Assembly (NCBI RefSeq): GCF_000423525.1
Contig: NZ_AUID01000006.1
Span: 1 to 64,000, forward strand
Reading direction: 5' to 3'
DNA from: Proteocatella sphenisci DSM 23131
GTDB lineage: Bacteria > Bacillota > Clostridia > Peptostreptococcales > Filifactoraceae
DNA: 64,000 nt
Below are positions 1 through 7,600 of the stretch, piece by piece; position 1 is the stretch's first letter, and every line of letters starts with the position of its first letter. A program made the position numbers and the translations under genes. Under the pieces are notes generated by a model. That model had not been told where the DNA came from. It saw only the letters and a program-made list of their open reading frames with translations, and did not search any database.

Positions 1-220
1 CAGGTTCAGGGAAATGCTGGATTACAAGTCCAGGTGGTATGGCAGAGACCTCATAATTGCTCCGCAAAACTATCCGAGTTCTCAGCTTTGCTCTGACTGC
101 GGTAACCGGTCGAGTCAGACAAAGGACCTGAGCTGCAGAATATATGTCTGTCCAGAGTGCGGTCTTGAGATAGACAGAGATTACAATGCAAGTCTGAACT
201 TACTGAAGCTGACAATGTAA
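1..220 (+). mobile_element. tnpB: TnpB (IS200/IS605 OrfB) C-terminal fragment
   Basis: This is the 3' end of an IS200/IS605-family accessory nuclease gene. The reading frame is open from the first bases of the window, so the gene starts upstream and the ATG at 14 is internal. The visible tail carries the OrfB zinc ribbon, with cysteine pairs CSDCG and CPECG, followed by DRDYNAS, which contains the last RuvC aspartate. TnpB proteins are RNA-guided nucleases whose guide RNA comes from the element's right end. That right end follows directly here (see 221-333). Whether the rest of the gene, and a TnpA transposase, are intact cannot be seen from this window. Confidence 0.9.
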
Positions 221-333
221 ATATAAGATACAGTGTCAGTCGGGGAGGGTACCGCCCTTAGAGCCTGGAGAATCTTGCTTCATCAGAAGCATTGACCAGG
301 AAGCCCCCACTTCTTAAGTGGTGGGTAGTTCAC
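221..333 (+). mobile_element. IS200/IS605 right end and probable omega (guide) RNA scaffold
   Basis: The noncoding stretch after tnpB ends in a hairpin, CCCCCACTT (304-312) pairing with AAGTGGTGGG (316-325), followed by TAGTTCAC. Subterminal hairpins of this kind mark IS200/IS605 right ends. Reading frame and sequence resume as a fatty acid transporter immediately after TTCAC at 329-333, so the element boundary is placed there. In this family the tnpB-proximal right end is transcribed as an omega/reRNA scaffold whose guide is the flanking host DNA. That part is family knowledge; transcription was not observed. The left boundary of the RNA is a guess. Confidence 0.7.
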
Positions 334-1145
334 CTGAGGCAATACCTACATCACTTACAATATTTTCTCCGATGAACCTTGTTATATCGGCGACAATTAT
401 AATCGGGCTTCCTTTTGTATGCAGGGCGATGATGCCTGATGAGGAACACACTATTGAAGTGGACCCAGCGTTACTTATTGAAGATGCTGAAAAGGTATAC
501 AAGATTGAAACTCCTGCTGACAAGCTTGAACATAGTAGAATAATATGGGGAATCGTGATTGTTCTTGGATTTGCATATATTGTATACAACGTTGCACTTA
601 ATAAATTGAATTCGCTAAATCTAAATTTTGTTAACTTTATCTTCATGTTTGCTGGTATATTGCTTCATGGAAATCTTAAGAAATATATTGATGCTTTTGC
701 GGATTCTGCAAAGAGCTGTTCTGGGATTCTTCTTCAATTCCCATTCTATGCGGGTATTCAAGGAATGATGACTGGCGCGGTTGCTGGAGTTTCTCTGGCT
801 GGGGTTATATCCACTTTCTTTGTTGGAATAGCTACTACTACAACTTTTCCTCTATTTACTTTCTTGAGTGCGGGTATTGTTAACTTCTTCGTTCCTTCTG
901 GTGGGGGTCAGTGGGCGGTTCAGGGTCCTATTATGATGCCGGCGGGTCTTGCGATTGGGGTGCCTGCTGCAAAAACTGCACTAGCTATTTCATGGGGAGA
1001 TGCTTGGACAAATATGATTCAGCCTTTCTGGGCGCTTCCTGCTCTTGGTATAGCTGGACTTACAGCAAAAGATATAATGGGTTACTGCGTAATTACGCTT
1101 CTATTTTCGGGAGTAGTTATTGCTGCGGGACTGCTTATTTTTTAA
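334..1145 (+). pseudogene. atoE: AtoE-type short-chain fatty acid transporter, 5' part displaced by an IS
   Basis: The translation is the C-terminal two thirds or so of a short-chain fatty acid transporter (SCFA_trans/AtoE family). It has several hydrophobic helices and the conserved VPSGGGQWAVQGP region. The protein begins abruptly as PEAIPTSLTIFSPMNL directly after the IS right end, with no ribosome site or start of its own. A GTG-initiated frame runs in from the IS hairpin at 318 but is not a credible start. The N-terminal part presumably lies on the other side of the element, outside this window. The gene is therefore called interrupted. The IS could excise precisely and restore it, as IS200/IS605 elements leave no target duplication. 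Confidence 0.8.
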
Positions 1146-1183
1146 ATTTAATACAATGAGATTTTAAAATAGCAACTCCACTC

Positions 1184-1223
1184 AAAAATAGCAACTTCAC
1201 CTAAATAGAAGTTGCTATTTTTT
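1184..1223. terminator. Bidirectional rho-independent terminator
   Basis: A perfect 15-bp stem (1184-1198 with 1208-1222) is flanked by A and T runs. It lies between the convergent atoE remnant and D-cysteine desulfhydrase genes and can act in both directions. A second partial copy of the left arm (AAAATAGCAACT) lies just upstream, near 1166-1177. Confidence 0.85.
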
Positions 1224-1244
1224 ATACTATATTTTATAGTTTTT

Positions 1245-2276
1245 TTAAAAACTCATCTCTCCTGCTTTTGGAAAGAGGCCGTAGAGTCCGCCTGTATGAA
1301 TGAACAGTATGTTTTGATACTGGGAAAAGTCTGCCATTGGATTGTTTGGCTCGAGCCCAAAATTACTCTTGGCTATCTCGGAGACCATGCCTTTGAGGGT
1401 TTTTCCTGTATATACTGGATCAAGAAATATTCCTTCTAGTCTTGCAAATTCTTTAATGAATTCAAAATCTGCGCTCACGTTGAGGGCGTATCCCTTTCCT
1501 GCGTATCCGTCTGTGATTATAAGGTTTTCCTCTGTAATTTCAAGGATTTCTGGACTTATGCCTTCGAGGTAGTTACAGCACTCTTTGATATACTCAAAGG
1601 ATCTTTTTTGAAAGTTTGGAGCTGTATCTGCAATATTAAATCCGATAACGTCGCATTTCATATTGTAGAGCTTTGAGCCGACTACGAGTCCTGCATATGT
1701 GCCCGCTGAGCCTACACAGGAAACGATAGCATCAAATTTCATTCCAAGTTCTTCCTCCTGGGTTTTAATTTCTTTCATGGCGTTTATATAGCCAAAGAGT
1801 CCGATGCCGTTTGATGCACCTTCGGGGATTATATATCCTGTTTCGCATTGGGATTCGAGCTCTTTTTTGATATCTTCCATTATTTCAAATCTTTTTTCTG
1901 CGTACTCCTTTGCGCTTATAAATCTTATATCGGCGCCTACTACGAGGTCGAGCAGATGATTTCCTTCTGCATGGCCTTTTTCGGATTCTCTAAGGACAAG
2001 TACTGACTTCATGCCCAGCTTTATTGCAGCTACCGCGGTTGCTCTTGCGTGGTTTGACTGAATTCCTCCACAGGTGATGAGGACTGTAGCTCCCTGTGAT
2101 TTTGCTTCTGCAGTTACAAATTCGAGTTTTCTTACCTTGTTTCCGGAGAGTTCTACTCCAGTTTCGTCATCTCTTTTTATGTAGATATTTTTTTCGAGCT
2201 TTTCTGAAAGCTTTTGGAGCTTGTAGGTCCTGGTTGGCAGGTTTGCTAGGGATATTTTTTCAGGTAGTGTGATCAT
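1245..2276 (-). CDS. D-cysteine desulfhydrase / ACC deaminase family PLP enzyme
   Basis: This 343-residue protein belongs to the tryptophan-synthase-beta fold (type II) PLP enzymes, in the D-cysteine desulfhydrase / ACC deaminase family. The PLP lysine lies in SGNKVRKLEF near residue 50, followed by the conserved CGGIQSNHARATA segment. Members convert D-cysteine to pyruvate, sulfide and ammonia, and some use other D-amino acids or diaminopropionate. The substrate here is not settled by sequence. The start has a ribosome site (AAAGGAAG) in the 18-base gap after the upstream TOPRIM-like gene. It may therefore be transcribed from the promoter of the ATPase/TOPRIM pair, an odd partnership that suggests the pair was inserted upstream of it. 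Confidence 0.85.
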   Translation of the reverse strand: MITLPEKISLANLPTRTYKLQKLSEKLEKNIYIKRDDETGVELSGNKVRKLEFVTAEAKSQGATVLITCGGIQSNHARATAVAAIKLGMKSVLVLRESEKGHAEGNHLLDLVVGADIRFISAKEYAEKRFEIMEDIKKELESQCETGYIIPEGASNGIGLFGYINAMKEIKTQEEELGMKFDAIVSCVGSAGTYAGLVVGSKLYNMKCDVIGFNIADTAPNFQKRSFEYIKECCNYLEGISPEILEITEENLIITDGYAGKGYALNVSADFEFIKEFARLEGIFLDPVYTGKTLKGMVSEIAKSNFGLEPNNPMADFSQYQNILFIHTGGLYGLFPKAGEMSF

Positions 2277-2294
2277 ACTGATTCTTCCTTTCTG

Positions 2295-2996
2295 TTATCT
2301 TTTCAATGAATAATCCTTTAAAACAATATTGAAATTAGTAAATCTCTTTATAGAGTTGTTGTTTTCTTGTATAAAATTCCAGCTATTCGCATAATCTAGC
2401 TTTACAGAAAAATCGCTATTACAAATAAAATCTATGAATCCCTCCAAGTCATCAATATATAGATCTTGAAAATTTTCAGCATATTGCACTTTCGCATAAT
2501 CTTCAACTTCAATTTCATTGTGAAGGACATGTTCTAAATTACATGAAAAATAGAAAACTCGATAAGGCACAGAGTTATAGACTTTAGAAGTCTGAGATAA
2601 GAGTTTTAACAAAGCTTGCTTTCTTTTATTTCGATCTTTTACGGATTGAATATCCGGAGCGTAAATGCCATCATTTCTGTAAGAAAATACATTATTAAGT
2701 GTATCAGAGTGGATACTATCTTCAGAGACAAATGCAGCGTCCATGTCAACCAAGTGTATGACTTCTTTATAGTCAGCAGGTTTAAATTTCCTTCCGCTGC
2801 TTTTAATTAACTCAGTTATTTTACTTTTAATATTATTTTGACTACTATGTTTATCAGAAGTGATGTCGCCTTGTGCAACTTCAAATATAACTTGGCTATT
2901 ATTTCCGAATAACTCTGACAACAACAATTCAAGACTTTCTTTTTCGCTGAATCCCTCAACTATAAACAAAACAACTTTTTTTCTTGCCAATATCAT
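2295..2996 (-). CDS. TOPRIM-like (RloB/AbiLii-like) protein paired with AAA ATPase
   Basis: No confident family name can be given. The 233-residue protein shows the spacing expected of a TOPRIM nuclease fold. A hydrophobic strand ends in a glutamate motif (VVLFIVEGFSEKES, residues ~8-21), a DxD-type motif follows in IHLVDMDAAF (~90-100), and then a helix with CNLEHVLH (~152-159), reminiscent of the FE-W-LLHF motif in RloB-like proteins. Its ATG overlaps the stop of the upstream ATPase gene by ATGA, so the two are translationally coupled. In RloA/RloB, AbiL and PARIS systems an SMC/ABC-like AAA ATPase senses infection and a TOPRIM protein acts as effector. That role is inferred from architecture only. 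Confidence 0.6.
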   Translation of the reverse strand: MILARKKVVLFIVEGFSEKESLELLLSELFGNNSQVIFEVAQGDITSDKHSSQNNIKSKITELIKSSGRKFKPADYKEVIHLVDMDAAFVSEDSIHSDTLNNVFSYRNDGIYAPDIQSVKDRNKRKQALLKLLSQTSKVYNSVPYRVFYFSCNLEHVLHNEIEVEDYAKVQYAENFQDLYIDDLEGFIDFICNSDFSVKLDYANSWNFIQENNNSIKRFTNFNIVLKDYSLKR

Positions 2997-4369
2997 TCAC
3001 CCGCCTTTCTAAAAGCCCGGGCTATTCTTGGAGAATTTGTTCTGTCATATATAATTTCATCTTGTCCATCGAGGATTATGTCTCTATAATACATATCTCT
3101 AATATTATTATTGGCCTTAACATTTTTCAATTTTATATACCTGTTATCTGGATTGGTAGTTGTAAACACTAGGCTGTTTTTATTGAGGACTTCAAGAGGG
3201 CGTAGATTATGTGAAGTGAATATCAACTGTCCGTTGCCTCTTTCCTCTAATATTTCAAGAATTTCACCTATGAGATACTCAAAAACACCCGAATCCAGCT
3301 CATCAATCAATAAGGTCATCGACCTGTAATTGAACATTGAAATTAGAAGATGAATAATAGCCACAATCTTTTTAATACCATCAGACTCATACCTTATGGC
3401 AATCTCTACGCCATCCCTACAAGACATAAGCTCTACTGCAACCTCTTCTTCTCCTGACTTGGAAATCCTTACACTGACTTCCTGAAGTTTAATTGTCAGA
3501 CCTGGTATAATTTCACTAAGAACCATATTTGAAGAATTAAGACTGGTTTCAATCTCAGCAATCGCAAATTTAGGCAAATAAGTTGCTTTCTCTAAACCTA
3601 TAGGCATAACCCCCATTGAACGCTGAATATTATCCTTATAATTTTTGAAATTGATAGGAAGTAAAATGTTAGCATTACTTAATGCCATTTGTTTGTTATC
3701 AATAATAAGCAAATTAAACATAGCGTAATGTTGAAGGGTCTGTAATATACCGAATTCTTTTCCAACAGTGTTAAAACTAGAATCTAAAATACTGAGAAGC
3801 TCATCTGAAAAGATAAAGCTCTGGTTATCTCTAAATTTAATTTTTTTGGTAACTATAAGATCGTTAGGATCGGGGAACAATCTGGATATATCATCATTTC
3901 TATATTTGGGAGAAATGCTACTTTTGTTGTATTGATTATTAATTAAGACTTTGACTTTATTCCAATTCTCATTTTCGGTGGACTTATCCCAGTAAGAGAG
4001 TGTTTCTCTTTGTATAAAACAACCTTCTTTATTCTTTGCAATAACTACACTATATTTTGCTTTGTACTTACCTTTATCATTCTCAATAAAAAATAAAACG
4101 TTTATTTCGGCCTCATTCTCACCATATTTTATATATTTGTCTATATCTTCTGGCAATGACTTTCCTGAAAAAATATTTTTTATTAAACTCATTGCACTTA
4201 TAATAGAAGTCTTTCCAGAACCATTTTGGCCATAAATCCCACGGATATCTCCTCTGTCATTTTCTATATTAGAAACAGTAGATACCTCAATAGTTCCGTT
4301 AGATGTATTCTTATAATTTTTAATATTTATCTCTAAAATTCTTACCATTGTATTTTCAAAGTTAATCAT
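2993..4369 (-). CDS. ABC/SMC-like AAA ATPase (AAA_15/AAA_21 type), defence-like
   Basis: This 458-residue ATPase has a Walker A motif, GIYGQNGSGKTS, near residue 45. A degenerate signature (YESDGIKKI) and Walker B (LLIDELDSG) lie in the last third, followed by an H-loop (FTSHN). Such OLD/RecF-like AAA proteins occur in RloA, AbiLi, PARIS AriA and retron-associated systems. The upstream in-frame ATG at 4390 is rejected. It lies within the predicted -10 (4389-4394), whereas the ATG at 4369 has GGAGG at the right distance. The downstream partner gene overlaps by four bases. Function as a phage-sensing ATPase is inference from the two-gene arrangement. Confidence 0.75.
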   Translation of the reverse strand: MINFENTMVRILEINIKNYKNTSNGTIEVSTVSNIENDRGDIRGIYGQNGSGKTSIISAMSLIKNIFSGKSLPEDIDKYIKYGENEAEINVLFFIENDKGKYKAKYSVVIAKNKEGCFIQRETLSYWDKSTENENWNKVKVLINNQYNKSSISPKYRNDDISRLFPDPNDLIVTKKIKFRDNQSFIFSDELLSILDSSFNTVGKEFGILQTLQHYAMFNLLIIDNKQMALSNANILLPINFKNYKDNIQRSMGVMPIGLEKATYLPKFAIAEIETSLNSSNMVLSEIIPGLTIKLQEVSVRISKSGEEEVAVELMSCRDGVEIAIRYESDGIKKIVAIIHLLISMFNYRSMTLLIDELDSGVFEYLIGEILEILEERGNGQLIFTSHNLRPLEVLNKNSLVFTTTNPDNRYIKLKNVKANNNIRDMYYRDIILDGQDEIIYDRTNSPRIARAFRKAGE

Positions 4370-4388
4370 ATCATCCACCTCCATTTTC

Positions 4389-4417
4389 ATTATAGTATGT
4401 TAATTTATTTTGCACAA
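4389..4417 (-). promoter_or_regulatory. Sigma-A promoter for the ATPase/TOPRIM pair
   Basis: On the minus strand, TTGTGC (4412-4417) and TATAAT (4389-4394) are separated by 17 bases. Transcription would begin near 4382, giving a leader of about a dozen bases before the ATG at 4369. Confidence 0.65.
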
Positions 4418-4501
4418 CATTATTTTTAAAAATAGATACATTTTGTGCCATTTTAAATTTTCAATATTCAATATTCGAGAAAAGCAGTCCTGTTCTCCAT
4501 A

Positions 4502-4530
4502 TTGACGAAATCATCAAAATATGAAATAAT
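4502..4530 (+). promoter_or_regulatory. Sigma-A promoter for the cobalamin operon
   Basis: TTGACG (4502-4507) and AATAAT (4525-4530) are separated by 17 bases, just upstream of the cobalamin aptamer. The predicted start near 4537 would include the whole riboswitch. Confidence 0.55.
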
Positions 4531-4555
4531 GGATGGTGGAACAAACAATTTAATA

Positions 4556-4695
4556 CATACAGAAATTAGTCTAGGAAGTCAGGTTAAAATCCTGCACAGT
4601 CTCGCTGCCGTGATAGAGGAGTGATACAGCATAATGCCACTGGGAAACTGGGAAGGCGCTGTAATTGCTATGATACTTAAGTCGGAACACGTACT
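4556..4695 (+). promoter_or_regulatory. Cobalamin riboswitch aptamer
   Basis: The leader contains the hallmark elements in order: AAGTCAGGTTAAAATCCTGC near 4576, CTCGCTGCCGTGA (4601-4613), the GCCACTGGGAAACTGGGAAGGC region starting at 4636, and a closing B12-box-like AAGTCGGAACAC (4679-4690). It precedes a cobalt transport and B12 synthesis operon, which fits repression by adenosylcobalamin. The expression platform is probably the hairpin at 4761-4796. Confidence 0.9.
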
Positions 4696-4760
4696 TTTTC
4701 TGTTAACACACTCTACGATGAATAGAGGCTGTTAAAGTGATATGAATAATATGACCTAAA

Positions 4761-4796
4761 CTCCCTGAGACTCGATGAGACTTGGGGCTTTTTTTA
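4761..4796 (+). terminator. Riboswitch-linked intrinsic terminator
   Basis: An imperfect GC-rich hairpin (CTCCCTGAGACTC with GAGACTTGGGG) followed by seven T residues sits between the cobalamin aptamer and cbiM. It is the likely expression platform that stops transcription when cobalamin is bound. Confidence 0.75.
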
Positions 4797-4867
4797 CAGG
4801 TTTTTATAAATTGAGCTTTGACCCTGCTTTTCGGTAGAATTATTTTTTGAAGAGAAAGGGAATTGAA

Positions 4868-5962
4868 ATGAAAAAAGAAAAAATTGCAAAGATTTTACTG
4901 AGCGTGGTTGCGCTCCTGGGAATGAACACGGTGTATTCGAGTGCGATGCACATAGCGGAGGGTTTTTTGCCTTCTCCCATGTGGATAATATTTTGGTTTG
5001 CGGTTTCGGCTCCGTTTGTAATCTATGGTTTCAAGGCTATAAAGGTGAAGATTGATCAGGTGCCTAAGGCAAAGATTCTGCTTGCCATGGCGGGTGCGTT
5101 TGTGTTTATACTTTCTGCGCTAAAGATACCATCTCTTACAGGAAGCTGCTCTCATCCTACTGGAATAGCGCTTGGAGCTATACTTTTTGGGCCTTCTCCG
5201 ATGGCGGTTATGGGTCTTATAGTGTTACTGTTTCAGGCCCTGCTTTTGGCTCATGGGGGAATAACCACTCTTGGAGCAAACGTGTTCTCGATGGCAATTG
5301 TAGGTTCTTTTGTAGCTTATTACACCTACAAGTGGCTGAAATCTGCGGGAGTTTCTTCGGCGGTGAGCGTATTTGTGGCAGCTTTTCTTTCTGATTTACT
5401 GACATATGTTACGACTTCTTTCCAGCTTGCAGTGGCATTCCCATCTCCAGATGGAGGAATAATGGCTTCACTTGTAAAATTCATGGGTGTTTTTGCGGTT
5501 ACGCAGATTCCAATAGCTGTCGGGGAGGCAATACTTACGGTAATAGTGTTTGGGATACTTGAAAAATACAGTTTTGCTGAGGTCAAGGCGCTTGAAACCG
5601 GATCTTATGATGCTTATCCTGAGGGAAGTGTGAAATCAGAAGAACCTAAAGGGAAAAAAATTGCTTCGGCATCATCAGGAAAAAAGAGTCCACTTTGGAA
5701 AAAGAACGTAATACTTCTTGTTGTGTTTTTTATAGTGGTATTTGCACCTCTTGCAATAAAGAGTGGTTCTGAGTTTGGTGGAGCTGACGGGATTGCAATG
5801 GACATAGTTACTGAGATAGATGAAAATTACCAGCCAAATTTTGAACCATTCTTTGAGCCTGCAAGTGGAGAGATAGAATCACTTCTTTTTGCACTTCAGG
5901 CGGCGCTTGGAGCGGGGGTTATAGGATTTGGTCTTGGAAGGCTTACTAAGAAGGAGAGTTAA
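4868..5962 (+). CDS. cbiM: CbiM-CbiN fusion, cobalt ECF transporter substrate-specific component
   Basis: This 364-residue membrane protein joins CbiM and CbiN. The CbiM part begins with MHIAEGFLP at about residue 27, preceded by a signal peptide ending in SSA. Cleavage there would expose the Met-His N-terminus that in CbiM/NikM proteins coordinates the metal. A linker of about 35 charged residues leads to a CbiN-like domain with its two membrane segments and the conserved [17 protein letters not shown] near the C-terminus. With CbiQ and CbiO it forms an energy-coupling-factor cobalt importer. The ATG at 4868 follows AGAAAGGG; an in-frame TTG at 4847 is less likely. It is the first gene of the riboswitch-controlled operon. 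Confidence 0.92.
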   Translation: MKKEKIAKILLSVVALLGMNTVYSSAMHIAEGFLPSPMWIIFWFAVSAPFVIYGFKAIKVKIDQVPKAKILLAMAGAFVFILSALKIPSLTGSCSHPTGIALGAILFGPSPMAVMGLIVLLFQALLLAHGGITTLGANVFSMAIVGSFVAYYTYKWLKSAGVSSAVSVFVAAFLSDLLTYVTTSFQLAVAFPSPDGGIMASLVKFMGVFAVTQIPIAVGEAILTVIVFGILEKYSFAEVKALETGSYDAYPEGSVKSEEPKGKKIASASSGKKSPLWKKNVILLVVFFIVVFAPLAIKSGSEFGGADGIAMDIVTEIDENYQPNFEPFFEPASGEIESLLFALQAALGAGVIGFGLGRLTKKES

Positions 5963-5967
5963 AAAAA

Positions 5968-6732
5968 TTGAGCGGAACTGACAGATATGCCTATGCCTCA
6001 AAAGTGAGGTCAAGTGACCCGGTAACCAAGATACTAGTTTCCCTTGGGATGATGTTTATATGTATAGTTCTGGATGATATTCTTGTCAGCCTTGTTACCA
6101 TAGTGGCTATGAGCGCCTGCAACATGTGGATGGGGGGGCACCGCGCCAGAGATATCTGGAGGATGCTCAGGATTCCCATGGGATTTATATTTCTTGGAGT
6201 AATAACCATAGCTGTTGGAAGGTATGACCCTTCGGCAAATCTGATTGCAGGGTTTAAGGCAGGGAATCACCTTTATGGAATCTCACAAAAGGGAGCACTT
6301 GAGGCAATTAGCATATCTGCAAAGTCGCTTGGGGTGATAAGCAGTGTGTATTTTCTTGTTATGAATACGCCCATGACTGATATTACTCTGGCACTTTCGA
6401 AAATGCATGTTCCTGCGCTTTTTGTGGAACTGCTGGAGCTTGTCTACAGATTCATATTTGTACTTGCAGACACTGCTGAAAAGATAAAGACAGCGCAAAG
6501 TTCAAGGCTTGGATACGTCGATATGAAGACTTCATACCGGTCTACTGCGGATCTCATATCGAGGGTTTTTATGAGCTCGTTTAGAAAAGCGGACAACATA
6601 TATGATGCACTTGAAAGTCGCGGATATACGGGAGAGCTTCGTACGGTTGGATATGAATATGAAATAGATACAAACATTACTTTTGTGGCAATAGCTGTCG
6701 CCCTGCTCCAGATAGGGGCGTATATGATATAG
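5968..6732 (+). CDS. cbiQ: Cobalt ECF transporter T component CbiQ
   Basis: This 254-residue transmembrane coupling protein of the CbiQ family has several hydrophobic segments. Near the C-terminal cytoplasmic helices it carries ALESRGYTGE, matching the conserved A-x-x-x-RG motif that contacts the ATPase. It starts with TTG, with AAGGAGAG eleven bases upstream. It lies five bases after cbiMN and abuts cbiO, so the three are made together. Its role is to link ATP hydrolysis by CbiO to cobalt transport through CbiMN. Confidence 0.9.
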   Translation: MSGTDRYAYASKVRSSDPVTKILVSLGMMFICIVLDDILVSLVTIVAMSACNMWMGGHRARDIWRMLRIPMGFIFLGVITIAVGRYDPSANLIAGFKAGNHLYGISQKGALEAISISAKSLGVISSVYFLVMNTPMTDITLALSKMHVPALFVELLELVYRFIFVLADTAEKIKTAQSSRLGYVDMKTSYRSTADLISRVFMSSFRKADNIYDALESRGYTGELRTVGYEYEIDTNITFVAIAVALLQIGAYMI

Positions 6733-7599
6733 GTGAGTGAAATTATGCAAAACAATAATATTATAGAGACTCGAAATCTTTGCTACAGCTATGAGGGCGG
6801 AGAGCTGGCCCTTGATAATGTCAGTATTGAGATCGAAAGAGGAAAGACTACGGCTATACTTGGGGGAAACGGAGCGGGAAAATCCACTCTGTTTCTTAAT
6901 CTAAATGGAGTTCTGAGGCCTCAGTCGGGGGATATATATATAGCTGGCAAAAAGCTGGAATACTCGAGAAAAGGCATTCTTGACATGAGAAGAACTGTTG
7001 GGATAGTATTTCAGGATCCGGATCATCAGCTTTTCTCGGCAGATGTATACAGAGATATAAGTTTTGGGGCGGTAAATCTTGGCCTTCCTGAGGATGAAGT
7101 CAGAAGGCGCGTGGATGATGCCATGGAAAAGACAGGAGTTTCACATCTTGCAAAGCGTCCTACTCATGCACTGAGCTATGGACAGAAAAAAAGAGTAGCT
7201 ATCGCAGGAGTGCTTGTAATGCAGCCGGAGCTTATTATACTCGATGAACCTACTGCGGGGCTTGATCCACAGGGCGTAAGTGAGATAATGAAGCTGCTGG
7301 ATGAAATAAAGGCCAAGACGGGCATATCAGTTGTAATAGCTACCCACGACATAGATATGGTTCCGCTTTACAGTGACAAAGTATATATAATGAACAGCGG
7401 AAGAGTCGTTTCAGGGGGTACTTCCAAGGAAATATTTTCTGATCCGGATGTCATAAGGGAAAACAATCTCAGACTTCCAAGGATAGAGCACCTTATGGAG
7501 ATTCTAAGAGAAAAAGATGGTCTGGATGTGGACAAGTCTGCCGCCACAATCGGAGAAGCAAGGATAGAAATTTTGAAAGTACTGAGGAGAGACATATAG
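6733..7599 (+). CDS. cbiO: Cobalt ECF transporter ATPase CbiO
   Basis: This 288-residue ABC ATPase has Walker A LGGNGAGKST, Q-loop FQDPDHQLF, signature LSYGQKKRVAIAGVL and Walker B LIILDEPTAGLDP, all intact. The FQDPDHQLFS Q-loop is typical of CbiO/EcfA proteins. The gene starts with GTG immediately after the cbiQ stop. It powers cobalt uptake with CbiMN and CbiQ, supplying metal to the corrin pathway encoded downstream. Confidence 0.92.
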   Translation: MSEIMQNNNIIETRNLCYSYEGGELALDNVSIEIERGKTTAILGGNGAGKSTLFLNLNGVLRPQSGDIYIAGKKLEYSRKGILDMRRTVGIVFQDPDHQLFSADVYRDISFGAVNLGLPEDEVRRRVDDAMEKTGVSHLAKRPTHALSYGQKKRVAIAGVLVMQPELIILDEPTAGLDPQGVSEIMKLLDEIKAKTGISVVIATHDIDMVPLYSDKVYIMNSGRVVSGGTSKEIFSDPDVIRENNLRLPRIEHLMEILREKDGLDVDKSAATIGEARIEILKVLRRDI

Positions 7600-7600
7600 T

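Noticed and set aside
318-332. GTG at 318 as the true start of the AtoE protein
   Set aside because: The codons lie in the IS right-end hairpin, there is no ribosome site, and the family's N-terminal part is missing.
4370-4390. Upstream ATG (4390) for the AAA ATPase
   Set aside because: It overlaps the predicted -10 element, and the GGAGG is placed for the ATG at 4369.
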